The position numbers were made by a program, and so were the translations under genes. A stretch of DNA of 64,000 nt from assembly GCF_029688625.1 (NCBI RefSeq), contig NZ_JARULC010000001.1, positions 682,001-746,000 on the forward strand, given 5' to 3'. A model generated the notes under the pieces. That model was given only the letters and a program-made list of their open reading frames with translations. It searched no databases and was not told where the DNA came from. The stretch comes from Qipengyuania marincola (GTDB lineage Bacteria; Pseudomonadota; Alphaproteobacteria; Sphingomonadales; Sphingomonadaceae). This document shows positions 1 through 9,462 of this stretch, one piece after another (the stretch's first letter is position 1; each line of letters begins with the position of its first letter).

Positions 1-1
1 C

Positions 2-2251
<2,250 letters not shown>

Positions 2252-2371
2252 GGGAATCAGCGACATTCGGTGCAGCAGGTTGCTCGACCAGTGTATCGAA
2301 CTTTAGCCAAAAATTATTAGTTTCCTACCATTCGAGAATGTGTCAGTGCCGGACTGAAAGTTGGAGATAAT

Positions 2372-3064
2372 ATGGATTGGCAAGCGGAAAATCTGCTCTT
2401 TGTCGCATTTACCGCGAATTCAGAACAAATGCGCTGTGACGAAATTTATCGCGATGTATTTAAGTCTGATTTCGAGGAGGTGGCACCCGAGCCTGGGCCA
2501 TTGCCTGGTCGCAGGGCCAGTGGTTTCAGGGACTCTGTGCGGCAATCTATTACTACCCGGCCTGGTCGAGTGGACTTGGTCATAGATGCGCCGCGAAATG
2601 ATCCCCCGATGGTCGATGCACCAATATCGCAACTGCAGTTCTATCTACCGCAAGTTCAAAAGTTCTTTGGTGAACTGAACCCTAGCCGTGTCTCGTGCGT
2701 AGCAAATCTGGTGCGAAAGTGCGATACGGAGCAGGCGGCTATAGAATCTTTTTATAATGCAACAGGATTGAATTCCATTGAGGGTGCTTCAGAGTTGCAT
2801 TTTCGATATAATAAAATTCGTTCGGTCAATAATTACAGGTCGAATTTTATTTTTGATCACTCTGTTGTGCAGCTTCAATTTATCGAATTTCAAGTGGCGG
2901 GAGGCCAGCCAGTTGGTCCAACGCCAGCTATGAAATCAATCTATTACTTTAAGAAATCTTTGGATTTCAACAGTGTTCCAACTTCGGAAATTCCTACTGA
3001 GGATGTTGCGGCTCTTCTCGATGCCTACGTCAAGGAAATCGATCTGGAGGCAAGCAATGCATAG
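2372..3064 (+). CDS. Uncharacterised protein, first gene of a three-gene cassette
   Basis: 230 residues with no signal peptide or membrane segment visible. ATG 2372 follows a purine-rich GGAGA. Soluble, mixed alpha/beta composition; the tail has the pattern LDFNSVPTSEIPTEDVAALLDAYVKE. I recall similar C-terminal patterns (Leu-Asp-x-Asn-Ser/Thr followed by an acidic helix) in a poorly characterised family of about 230-260 residues that travels with two other small genes, but this is recollection, not a search. The stop overlaps the next start by 8 bp, indicating translational coupling. Base composition is clearly more AT-rich than uvrA or the genes after 4.3 kb, which suggests horizontal acquisition. 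Function unknown. Confidence 0.75.
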   Translation: MDWQAENLLFVAFTANSEQMRCDEIYRDVFKSDFEEVAPEPGPLPGRRASGFRDSVRQSITTRPGRVDLVIDAPRNDPPMVDAPISQLQFYLPQVQKFFGELNPSRVSCVANLVRKCDTEQAAIESFYNATGLNSIEGASELHFRYNKIRSVNNYRSNFIFDHSVVQLQFIEFQVAGGQPVGPTPAMKSIYYFKKSLDFNSVPTSEIPTEDVAALLDAYVKEIDLEASNA

Positions 3065-3719
3065 TTACCAATTGGTCGGAGCAGAAAGCACCCAAAGCCA
3101 TTCGCCATACTATGAGTCCGACTCCTCGGTTAAAAAAGGTAAGGGTCCTAAACAGACGCTTGGTGAAATCGTTCTTGCTGCTAGCTTTTTGGTAGGCCCA
3201 ACTACGGCGTTCGCATCAGATGACGAAATGGTCGAAAAAGGTCTTCCCCTTATATTGATTGACAACAAAACGAACTCCAACGCTGCTCTATGGCAAAAAC
3301 CTTCGGCGAAGAAAGTATCTGGAGCTACATACTTAGGCCAAAAATTCTCTAGCATTTCAGAGCATCATTCGAACGGTTGGACGAAATTGTCTGATGCGCT
3401 CACACGTTGGGCCTCATTGTCAGATGGGTGGGCGGGCCCGCAATCGAGGGCACCAAGTAAGGCTTCTTTGGAGAACGCGCGACGATTGAAAGCTATGATC
3501 ATGACTCGTCAGACAAACTCTCCTGAGGCTTACATTGACGCAGATGGAGAGATTGGATTTCGATGGAGAGCCGACGATAAAGTTTCGGTCATCGCTTTCG
3601 GGGACTCGGGTTCTGTCGAAGCTTACATTGATGATCGGAAAAAGAATGAGTTGGTAGAAATCGATTCCGCCACACTGACGACATTCTCATTGGATGACTT
3701 TCTTGGAAGAGCAGTTTAG
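3057..3719 (+). CDS. Uncharacterised protein, second gene of the cassette
   Basis: 220 residues from ATG 3057, which overlaps the preceding stop by 8 bp and has GGAGG seven bases upstream; an in-frame upstream ATG at 2973 lies deep inside the previous gene and is rejected. One hydrophobic stretch near residues 36-53 (GEIVLAASFLVGPTTAFAS) looks like a membrane or late signal segment, although the N-terminus before it is polar. The C-terminal part reads LSDGWAGPQSRAPSKASLENARRL and later PEAYIDADGEIGFRW. This resembles the GWDG...AP...A and Pro-x(n)-DGxIxxxW pattern I associate with small proteins found in mobile cassettes of unknown role. No enzyme motif is recognised. AT-rich relative to the host genes. 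Confidence 0.72.
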   Translation: MHSYQLVGAESTQSHSPYYESDSSVKKGKGPKQTLGEIVLAASFLVGPTTAFASDDEMVEKGLPLILIDNKTNSNAALWQKPSAKKVSGATYLGQKFSSISEHHSNGWTKLSDALTRWASLSDGWAGPQSRAPSKASLENARRLKAMIMTRQTNSPEAYIDADGEIGFRWRADDKVSVIAFGDSGSVEAYIDDRKKNELVEIDSATLTTFSLDDFLGRAV

Positions 3720-3731
3720 CTCACAAGTTTA

Positions 3732-4235
3732 ATGTCACGGAAGGGTTGGACATCCCACTCGGAACTTTTGCCGAGTTGCGCACCACTGTCCTCGGAGGTT
3801 GAGGACGGCGAGGAAGTTGTGCGTCATTTGCATAGTAAGATCTTTGATCCGGCTGAGAGTCGATTTACGACTAGTGAATTATTTCAGGGAAAAAAAAGCT
3901 ATTCCAACATCTGCGGTGAGTCCGACGGGTCTTCAATCGATCGATCAACGAACTTGTCGTTGGAGGAATTATCCCGCAGGTCGGGCGAAATCGCGGGAGA
4001 AAAACGTGAACCTCGGTCTCCGCTTTTTGCTCGTGTAGCGGAAATTCGCGGTATCTTAATTCCCGACACTGATGACCAAGCCTTTTTTGTTTATGACGAC
4101 CCTATCGAAGGCAGCAATGACGAACATGCGATTATTCGAGGGTCGGAAGATGTTACGGGAAAAGCGAAGATGAGAGCGCTCAGGGATCGGTTACTAGATA
4201 CGTTTCAGTTTAGCCGTATCGAGCTAACCAACTGA
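3732..4235 (+). CDS. Uncharacterised protein, third gene of the cassette
   Basis: 167 residues beginning 12 bp after the previous stop; the ribosome binding site is poor, so the start is uncertain. Soluble and acidic. Notable segments are an N-terminal GEEVVRHLHSKIFDPAE, a central FARVAEIRGILIPDTDDQAFFVYDDPIEGSNDEHAIIRG with a His-Ala dipeptide close to a DDP motif, and a C-terminal helix KAKMRALRDRLLDTFQFSRIE. The VRHLHSKxFDP...DDP...HAxIxG layout recalls a small protein family commonly found as the last gene of three-gene cassettes with the two types of protein upstream; not verified here. Co-directional spacing and shared AT-rich composition make one operon likely. Function unknown; an immunity, toxin or defence role is speculation. 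Confidence 0.7.
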   Translation: MSRKGWTSHSELLPSCAPLSSEVEDGEEVVRHLHSKIFDPAESRFTTSELFQGKKSYSNICGESDGSSIDRSTNLSLEELSRRSGEIAGEKREPRSPLFARVAEIRGILIPDTDDQAFFVYDDPIEGSNDEHAIIRGSEDVTGKAKMRALRDRLLDTFQFSRIELTN

Positions 4236-4314
4236 GAACAAATGCGATTCATTTGCATTGAGTCATCGCGGTACTCTAGACTGTCCTACTGCCTTTCCCT
4301 TATATAACTAACCC

Positions 4315-4341
4315 GGTTCACTCAAATAAAAGAGGTGAACC
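4315..4341 (+). promoter_or_regulatory. Inverted repeat GGTTCAC/GTGAACC abutting a start codon
   Basis: Perfect 7-bp inverted repeat GGTTCAC (4315-4321) and GTGAACC (4335-4341) with a 13-nt loop. The loop and right arm contain the Shine-Dalgarno-like AGAGG, and the right arm ends on the base before ATG 4342. It could be an RNA hairpin that hides the ribosome binding site or an operator. The downstream paralogue has a related repeat at the same place. A TATAAC-like hexamer lies just upstream (about 4301-4308). Confidence 0.5.
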
Positions 4342-4698
4342 ATGAACGCAATCGTCACCATCGAACCCACCCCCACCGCCGGTCCTCACGGCGACGGGCA
4401 CACAGTATTTTCGCCCCGGCGGCAGGCCGAGTTTCTCGCAAGCCTCCAGCTGTTCGGCAACGTCCGGCTCGCCTGCCGCGCGGCGGGGGTCTCGGCGCAG
4501 ACGGCCTATCGCCAGCAGCGGGCCTCTGTGGCGCTGGCGCAGGCGTGGGATGCGGCGCTGCTCGCGGCGCGGGCGCATGCCGAGGCGACGCTCGCCGATC
4601 GCGCGCTCAACGAAGTGGAGGCGGCGGTGTTCTATCACGGGGAGGAGGGCGCGCAGCGCAGGCGCTATGACAGCCGCCTGCTGCTCGCGCATTCCTAG
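4342..4698 (+). CDS. Helix-turn-helix protein, terminase-small-subunit-like, shortened
   Basis: 118 residues. Residues about 25-75 form a helix-turn-helix of the phage-terminase-small-subunit type (RQAEFLASLQLFGNVRLACR, then AGVSAQTAYRQ), followed by a long helix ending DRALNEVEAAVFYHGEE and then RRRYDSRLLLAHS-stop. The neighbouring paralogue and what I know of the sphingomonad family continue past LLLAH with a long Cys-rich tail, so this copy appears to be C-terminally truncated by a stop right after LLLAHS. It is a tandem duplicate of the next gene: the upstream regions (TATAA..ACCCGGTTC...GGTGAACC) also match. Probably a domesticated phage-type DNA-binding protein; target unknown. Confidence 0.65.
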   Translation: MNAIVTIEPTPTAGPHGDGHTVFSPRRQAEFLASLQLFGNVRLACRAAGVSAQTAYRQQRASVALAQAWDAALLAARAHAEATLADRALNEVEAAVFYHGEEGAQRRRYDSRLLLAHS

Positions 4699-4741
4699 CG
4701 CCGATCCATTTTCCTACTCGATCGCTCTAGTATAAATGACC

Positions 4742-4772
4742 CGGTTCCCTTCCTCCTTCGCAAGGTGAACCG
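4742..4772 (+). promoter_or_regulatory. Inverted repeat CGGTTC/GAACCG at the ribosome binding site of the second paralogue
   Basis: CGGTTC (4742-4747) pairs with GAACCG (4767-4772), enclosing AAGGTG, the probable Shine-Dalgarno of ATG 4774. The position and sequence mirror the repeat before the first paralogue, while the loop differs. Conservation of the arms with a diverged loop supports a functional hairpin or operator, but duplication ancestry alone could also explain it. Confidence 0.45.
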
Positions 4773-5080
4773 CATGACCGATCTCAGCAACCACCCCATC
4801 GTCCTCCACTCCGATCTCTTCGCAGAGCACGAGCGTGCTCCGCAGACGCAGTTCGTGGCCGAGCGGCAGGTGGCGTTTCTCGAGGCGCTGGCGGTCACCG
4901 GATCGGTGCGGGCCGCGGCGCGGCGGGTGAAGGTCTCGCACCAGACCTGCTATCGCGCGCGGCGGGGCTCCGCGGCCTTCGGGCGGGCGTGGGATGCCGC
5001 GCTGGTTGTCGCGCGTGCGGCGGCGGAGGCGAAGCTGGCGGATTGCGCCATGAACGGCGTGGAGGAGGAGGTGTGGTAGG

Positions 5081-5123
5081 TAGCCTGTCCTGAGCGCCTG
5101 CCTTGGCAGGCAGTTGAAGGGGC
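5081..5123 (+). repeat. REP-like palindromic insertion
   Basis: Contains the perfect 7-bp inverted repeat GCCTGCC-TT-GGCAGGC (5096-5111) flanked by GTCCTGAGC and GTTGAAGGGG. The flanks resemble the CCTGAGC...TCGAAGGG dispersed repeat I associate with sphingomonad genomes. It sits exactly where homology between the two halves of the split gene is interrupted. Confidence 0.45.
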
Positions 5124-5314
5124 GAGCTCGTAGGCACGCGCCGCCGCCTCTCCGACCGCCTGTTGCTCTCGCATCTCGGCCGGCTCGACCGCCTGCGCAC
5201 CGACACGCGGATCGAGGAGCTGGCGGAGAATTTCGATGCGATGCTCACCCGCATGCGGCGTGGGGGAGCAATCGAGGTGGAGCCGCCCGCCGATACCGCC
5301 GAGATTTTGTCCCC

Positions 5315-5341
5315 TGGACCGTGTAACATGCGGTCCATGTC
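5315..5341 (+). repeat. Dispersed 27-bp palindromic repeat, copy A
   Basis: A 27-bp sequence with arms TGGACCG and CGGTCCA around a 9-nt loop, followed by TGTC. It is repeated identically at 10606-10632 in the same orientation, and a 14-bp part recurs inverted near 15926. Here it is inside the C-terminal half of the split helix-turn-helix gene, in frame. Confidence 0.6.
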
Positions 5342-6057
5342 TTCTGGCGGCGAGGGTTCGGCGGGTGCTCCGGCCGAACCGGCCTGCGACTGCATCGGCG
5401 CGCGGCTCGGCACCGATGACGGGCAGCCGCACTACCGCGTCGGGCCCGAAGGGTGGGAGCCGGTGTGCAATGTGGGTGAGACGGCGGATGGGGCTGCTGC
5501 GCTATGCTGCGCCGCGCCGAGCTGGCCAGAATGCCGCGAATGCCCGCACTACCCGCGCGTCTCTCGCCTGATCGAGGAAATGGACGAAGCGCGCCCCGCC
5601 GATGCGCCGCCTGTCGAGGAGCTGACGGGCCATGCGTGGGAGGTGGAGGCATGCCAGATGGCCGCCTTCGAAGCGGGCGACGAAGACTGGTGGCGCTACG
5701 GCGCAGACTGGGCGCTCCACACGCGCAACGCGGCGGGGGAGTGGGTGGCCGAGGGGGAGAGTTCTTGTGTTACGCCCCTGCATCCGCAGGTGCATCCTCG
5801 CTAGACGCGCAGCAAGCTGCGCCCGCTGCGGGCGCGTGGTCACGCTTGCCGGGGCTCCGCCGCCCCGGTGCTCTAGGAGAGGAAAGGGCGATGCTTGGCT
5901 CGACGGTGCGCCTCCCAGAGAACCAAGCACCAGCGAGGCAAGCACGGAAGCGAAGTCGAAGACGCAGCTGGCCAAAGGCCACCTGGACGTGCGCCCGCAG
6001 CGACCGGAGGGAGCGAGGATAGCCTAAGGCCGCGGATGCGGCCGCCGGCGCTTGAGG

Positions 6058-6570
6058 CTAATCAAGAAGCGCCAGCTCCACTGGGCCGTGGCCGCGCTGG
6101 ATCAGGCCGAGCTGCTCGGCGGCGGCGCGGCTTACGTCGATGACGCGGTTGCCGTGGAAGGGGCCGCGATCGTTGATGCGTACCGTCACGCTCTTGCCGT
6201 TGCGCGGGTTGGTCACCTGCACCAGCGTGCCGAAGGGCAGGGTACGGTGCGCGGCGGTCATGGCGCGCATGTCGAAGGCCTCGCCGCTGGCGGTGCGGCG
6301 GCCATGGAACTTGCGACCGTAATAGGAGGCATTGCCGCCGGTGATGGCGGTGATGGCCGGCTCCGGCTCGACCGGCGGATCGAAGGTGCCGAGGTCGACC
6401 GCCTTGCCCGCGGGCTCGGGTGCCGGGGGCAGGGCCGCAAAACCGGCGAACTGGCTGTCGAAACTGGCGGTCTCGAGCGTGTCGCTCGCCCGCTCTTCCG
6501 GGTGCGCCGCGGTGGCGGGCAGGATGAAAGCAGCCGCGAAAACCGCGCTGCGAAGCATGCGTTTGGCCAT
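6058..6570 (-). CDS. RlpA-like septal ring lytic transglycosylase / SH3-double-psi barrel protein
   Basis: 170 residues from ATG 6570, chosen over an in-frame upstream ATG because GGAGG lies 8 bases before it and because MAKRMLRSAVFAAAFILPATAAHPEE is a convincing signal peptide. The C-terminal half is the RlpA double-psi beta barrel: NASYYGRKFHGRRTASGEAF, then AAHRTLPFGTLVQVTNPRNG and VRINDRGPFHGNRVIDVSRAAAEQLGLI. The conserved Asp of INDRGPF and the A-H-R-T-L motif are present. No SPOR domain, so it is a short member. A periplasmic role at the septum or in peptidoglycan turnover is expected. Monocistronic as far as seen. Confidence 0.88.
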   Translation of the reverse strand: MAKRMLRSAVFAAAFILPATAAHPEERASDTLETASFDSQFAGFAALPPAPEPAGKAVDLGTFDPPVEPEPAITAITGGNASYYGRKFHGRRTASGEAFDMRAMTAAHRTLPFGTLVQVTNPRNGKSVTVRINDRGPFHGNRVIDVSRAAAEQLGLIQRGHGPVELALLD

Positions 6571-6798
6571 GAACTGGACCTCCCGTTCGGTTCGCGCTGC
6601 TATAGCCGAGGGTGTCCGGAGAGTCCTTAACGCGGACGTCAACTGCCCCATTCGCGCCACAGTTCGTCGTGACCATCGGGGGTGGCAACGCGCTCATACA
6701 AGGTTTTGGGGGTGCCAGGCGACCACACTACCAGCAATGGACTCGGGTGATTCAAAGCGATGCAATGCGACCGCTCAATCGGGATGCTGCAAAGCAAA

Positions 6799-6824
6799 TG
6801 GGGCCGGCATCGCTGCCGACCCCA
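6799..6824 (-). terminator. Probable intrinsic terminator for minus-strand transcription
   Basis: An 11-bp stem (one G-U pair) TGGGGTCGGCA / TGCCGGCCCCA with a 4-nt loop, followed on the minus strand by ATTTGCTTT. It closely resembles the terminator downstream of icd (42148-42173), including the TTTGC tail, so it probably ends a transcript coming from argG or from the gene-free region before it. Confidence 0.55.
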
Positions 6825-7504
6825 CTCTCACCGATGCGTGGCCGTGTTCCTTCAACCGAAGTTCAAGGGACGCAGACTTGGCATCCGATGTTTTCCCTTC
6901 CGGCTGTCTGAAAACAGTCTTCAGGTTCTATCACCGGCGCTCGCACCGGCATCCGGATCCTCCCTCCAGCTGACCCGCTCGGGTGCGCCAGGTCCGAAGA
7001 CCCTCGCTTCCGTCGCAGACCGACCTTCATCAGGTGGTTCCGCAGCTTGACTTTCCACTAGTGGCCTTCCGCCTCGAACGGTCACATCGTTGTCCGGTCC
7101 GAAGACCTTTCATCGACGCCACCTTCGGCTTCCGGCCGGGTTGGCCAAGCTCGTTCCGAAACACCTTCGCGGTTCCGTCATCGACCCGCCTTGCTTTGGA
7201 CCGAAGTCCTCTGCACGAGGGTCTCTTGAACCGCGCGGACAGGTTCCGCAACGTCATCCCGGTTTGGAAAAACTCTGCTCTTTCAAGTCTTTCGACTGTC
7301 CAGTTCAGCTTGTTTCCGCGCCGTTCCGATGGGTTGAAGCTGCGCCTCCGCAGCCGATTCTGCAAGCTGGCAAGAGCTGACTTTTCCACTTTCCCCGGAT
7401 TTCGCTGTGGAGGGGAGTGGATAAGTCAACCGCTCGTCGCAAATTCCTGTCGCTCACGATCTCGCGAGCGCAATATCGCAACGCACAATTGCGCTGCGGC
7501 GCAA
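6825..7504 (-). ncRNA. Gene-free stretch with UUCG-capped hairpins; candidate structured RNA or long argG 3' UTR
   Basis: About 680 bp between the argG stop and a minus-strand terminator with no convincing protein. The only frame of size (7030-7389, minus, 119 aa) is Arg/Lys/Ser-rich with no recognisable motif. On the minus strand there are three stems closed by the stable UUCG tetraloop: GGTCTTCGGACC at 7096-7107 and 6991-7002, and GGACTTCGGTCC at 7198-7209. Spacing is about 102-105 bp. A further inverted pair (CTTTTCCACTTTCCCC / GGGGAGTGGATAAG, 7380-7427) occurs near argG, with a DnaA-box-like TTATCCACT on the minus strand. Recurrent UUCG hairpins plus a terminator suggest a structured transcript; no RNA family is recognised. 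Confidence 0.35.
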
Positions 7505-8719
7505 CTAACGATCGCGTTTGGCCAGCAACCGCAGGCGCAAGGCGTTGAGCTTGATGAAGCCTTCCGCGTCTTTCTGGTCATAGGCGCCTGCGTCGTCCTC
7601 GAATGTTACATGCGCCTCGGAATAGAGCGAGTTCGCGGACTTGCGGCCCACCACCATCGCATTGCCCTTGTACAGCTTCAGGCGGACGGTCCCGCTGACC
7701 TTCTCCTGGCTGAGGTCCACCGCCGCCTGCAGCATTTCGCGCTCGGGGCTGAACCACAGACCGTTGTACACGAGCTCGGCATAGCGCGGCATCAGCTCGT
7801 CCTTGAGATGCGCGGCCCCGCGATCGAGCGTGATCTGCTCGATGCCGCGATGGGCGCGGGCGTAGATCTCGCCGCCCGGGGTCTCGTACATCCCGCGGCT
7901 CTTCATGCCGACGAAGCGGTTCTCGACCAGGTCGAGCCGCCCGATGCCGTGCTTGCGACCGAGATCGTTGAGCGCGGCCAGCAGCGTCGCGGGGCTCATC
8001 GCCTCGCCGTTCAGCGCCGTGCCGTCGCCCTTTTCGAAATCGATGGTGATATATTCCGGCGTGTCGGGCGCATCCTCCGGGTGGTCGGTGCGCGAATAGA
8101 CGTAGTCGGGCGTCTCCTCCCACGGGTCCTCCAGCACCTTGCCCTCGCTCGAGGTGTGCAGGAGGTTCGCATCGGTCGAGAAGGGGCTCTCGCCGCGCTT
8201 GTCCTTGGGCACGGCGATCTGGTGCGCTTCGGCCCAGGCGATCAGCGCGGTGCGGCTGGTCAGGTCCCACTCGCGCCACGGAGCGATCACACGGATGTCC
8301 GGGTCGAGCGCATAGGCCGACAGTTCGAAACGCACCTGGTCGTTGCCCTTGCCGGTCGCGCCATGGGCGATGGCATCGGCGCCGGTTTCGTGCGCGATCT
8401 CGACGAGGCGCTTGGAGATCAGCGGGCGCGCAATGCTGGTGCCGAGCAGGTAATCGCCCTCGTAGCGGGCATTGGCGCGCATCATCGGGAAGACGAAGTC
8501 GCGCACGAATTCCTCGCGCAGGTCCTCGATGAAGATGTGCTTGTCGGGAATGCCCATGGCCCGGGCCTTTGCGCGCGCCGGCTCGATCTCCTCGCCCTGG
8601 CCGAGATCGGCGGTGAAGGTGACCACCTCCAGCCCGCGCTCCACCTCGAGCCATTTGGCGATGACGGAAGTATCGAGGCCGCCGGAATAGGCGAGAACGA
8701 CGCGTTTGATCTCGGACAT
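7505..8719 (-). CDS. argG: Argininosuccinate synthase
   Basis: 404 residues, the normal family length. Condenses citrulline and aspartate with ATP to argininosuccinate, the penultimate step of arginine synthesis, in the cytoplasm. The N-terminal ATP pyrophosphatase P-loop AYSGGLDTS is at residues 10-18, TADLGQGEE follows, then [12 protein letters not shown], the WREWDLTSR segment, and the C-terminal region [33 protein letters not shown] 8719 gives the canonical [14 protein letters not shown] start. No other arg gene is adjacent. A 213-bp gap upstream must hold its promoter; no ARG box was recognised. Confidence 0.97.
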   Translation of the reverse strand: MSEIKRVVLAYSGGLDTSVIAKWLEVERGLEVVTFTADLGQGEEIEPARAKARAMGIPDKHIFIEDLREEFVRDFVFPMMRANARYEGDYLLGTSIARPLISKRLVEIAHETGADAIAHGATGKGNDQVRFELSAYALDPDIRVIAPWREWDLTSRTALIAWAEAHQIAVPKDKRGESPFSTDANLLHTSSEGKVLEDPWEETPDYVYSRTDHPEDAPDTPEYITIDFEKGDGTALNGEAMSPATLLAALNDLGRKHGIGRLDLVENRFVGMKSRGMYETPGGEIYARAHRGIEQITLDRGAAHLKDELMPRYAELVYNGLWFSPEREMLQAAVDLSQEKVSGTVRLKLYKGNAMVVGRKSANSLYSEAHVTFEDDAGAYDQKDAEGFIKLNALRLRLLAKRDR

Positions 8720-8931
8720 GGATACACCTTCGCTAGCTTGGCCGCGCCGCTAGCAGGAGCGTGACGCTGTAGGCAAATGGGAATGTGCTTGGGAGGTTGA
8801 AGATGATTTGGGGTGTCAGTGGGTCGGGCTTTTGTGCGCGACTTTACTGGCAAGGGTGTATTGTAGTGCTCAGGTTGGGGGCCATGCCAAATCTCGGCAA
8901 TTCGACATAAGCTGTCGAGATACCGAGCGAT

Positions 8932-9414
8932 TTAACTTCCATCCCACGGGTTCGGGTTCTCATCAAGCCAGCAGGAAAACTCCTCCTGGGAAGAAAGGTC
9001 GTAAGGTTCCGCATCCAGATCGAATAGCGGAACGGCCCGCAAATAGATCGGTGCTATCCTGGAACGGAGCCATGGCACCCCCCAGTTTTCGAATTCCATA
9101 TCCGGTCGCCTTTCCCATAGGAGCCGGTCGACGTGAGACATGGAGGAAACCAGCAAAGTCAGCGCTTCCTGTGCCTTGGCTTGCGCCAAGGCGGCTTCGA
9201 TCCGATCATGGAACAGTTCGCAAAGCTTGGCCGCTTCGCGCAACAACGCCGGAATCTTGTCTCTCGGGCTGACGTCGTAAACGGCTTCGAGTTCGGGTGC
9301 GAAGCTGGCATCGTCTTCAATGCTCGCAGCGCGCGCCATTAGCGAATTCGCGTGATCGCGTAGCGCCGCCGTAGTATCCAAGAAGACCTGTGTTTCGCGC
9401 TCCATCTCTGGCAC
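8932..9414 (-). CDS. Hypothetical protein
   Basis: 160 residues, soluble, predicted largely helical in the first two thirds (ALLREAAKLCELFHDRIEAALAQAKAQEALTLLVSSM) with a Trp-rich, acidic C-terminus ending SCWLDENPNPWDGS. The start is ambiguous between GTG 9414 and ATG 9405; neither has a clear ribosome binding site. No family is recognised. It is followed on the same strand, after 48 bp, by another hypothetical gene transcribed toward it (9463-10479), so the two may form a unit. Codon usage is host-like. Function unknown. Confidence 0.6.
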   Translation of the reverse strand: MPEMERETQVFLDTTAALRDHANSLMARAASIEDDASFAPELEAVYDVSPRDKIPALLREAAKLCELFHDRIEAALAQAKAQEALTLLVSSMSHVDRLLWERRPDMEFENWGVPWLRSRIAPIYLRAVPLFDLDAEPYDLSSQEEFSCWLDENPNPWDGS

Positions 9415-9462
9415 TCATCCGGTTATCGGCCGTGACGAGACACGGCGCTTTCTGCGAAAAAA

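Larger units (their letters stand above)
4774..5804 (+). pseudogene. Helix-turn-helix protein gene split by a small palindromic insertion
   Basis: The N-terminal piece (4774-5079, 101 residues) is a paralogue of the preceding protein, with the helix-turn-helix AARRVKVSHQTCYRARRGS and a long helix ending MNGVEEEVW. It stops at a TAG, then about 40 bp of repeat-like DNA follows. The same protein then appears to resume in a different frame from about 5118: ELVGTRRRLSDRLLLSHLGR, matching RRRYDSRLLLAHS of the first paralogue, and runs to 5804 with a Cys-rich tail (CDCIGARLG, CCAAPSWPECRECPHYP). The resumed frame holds about 228 residues. Either the gene is broken or the halves are made separately (a TTG at 5163 could start the second). 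The 27-bp palindromic repeat at 5315 lies inside the second half. Confidence 0.6.

Noticed and set aside
7030..7389. 119-codon minus-strand frame in the gene-free region
   Set aside because: Low-complexity basic composition, no motif, and it runs through two of the UUCG hairpins; more likely noncoding.
6983..8764. 593-codon frame opposite argG and the gene-free region
   Set aside because: Covers argG entirely in antisense; no motif and composition typical of reverse-strand shadow.
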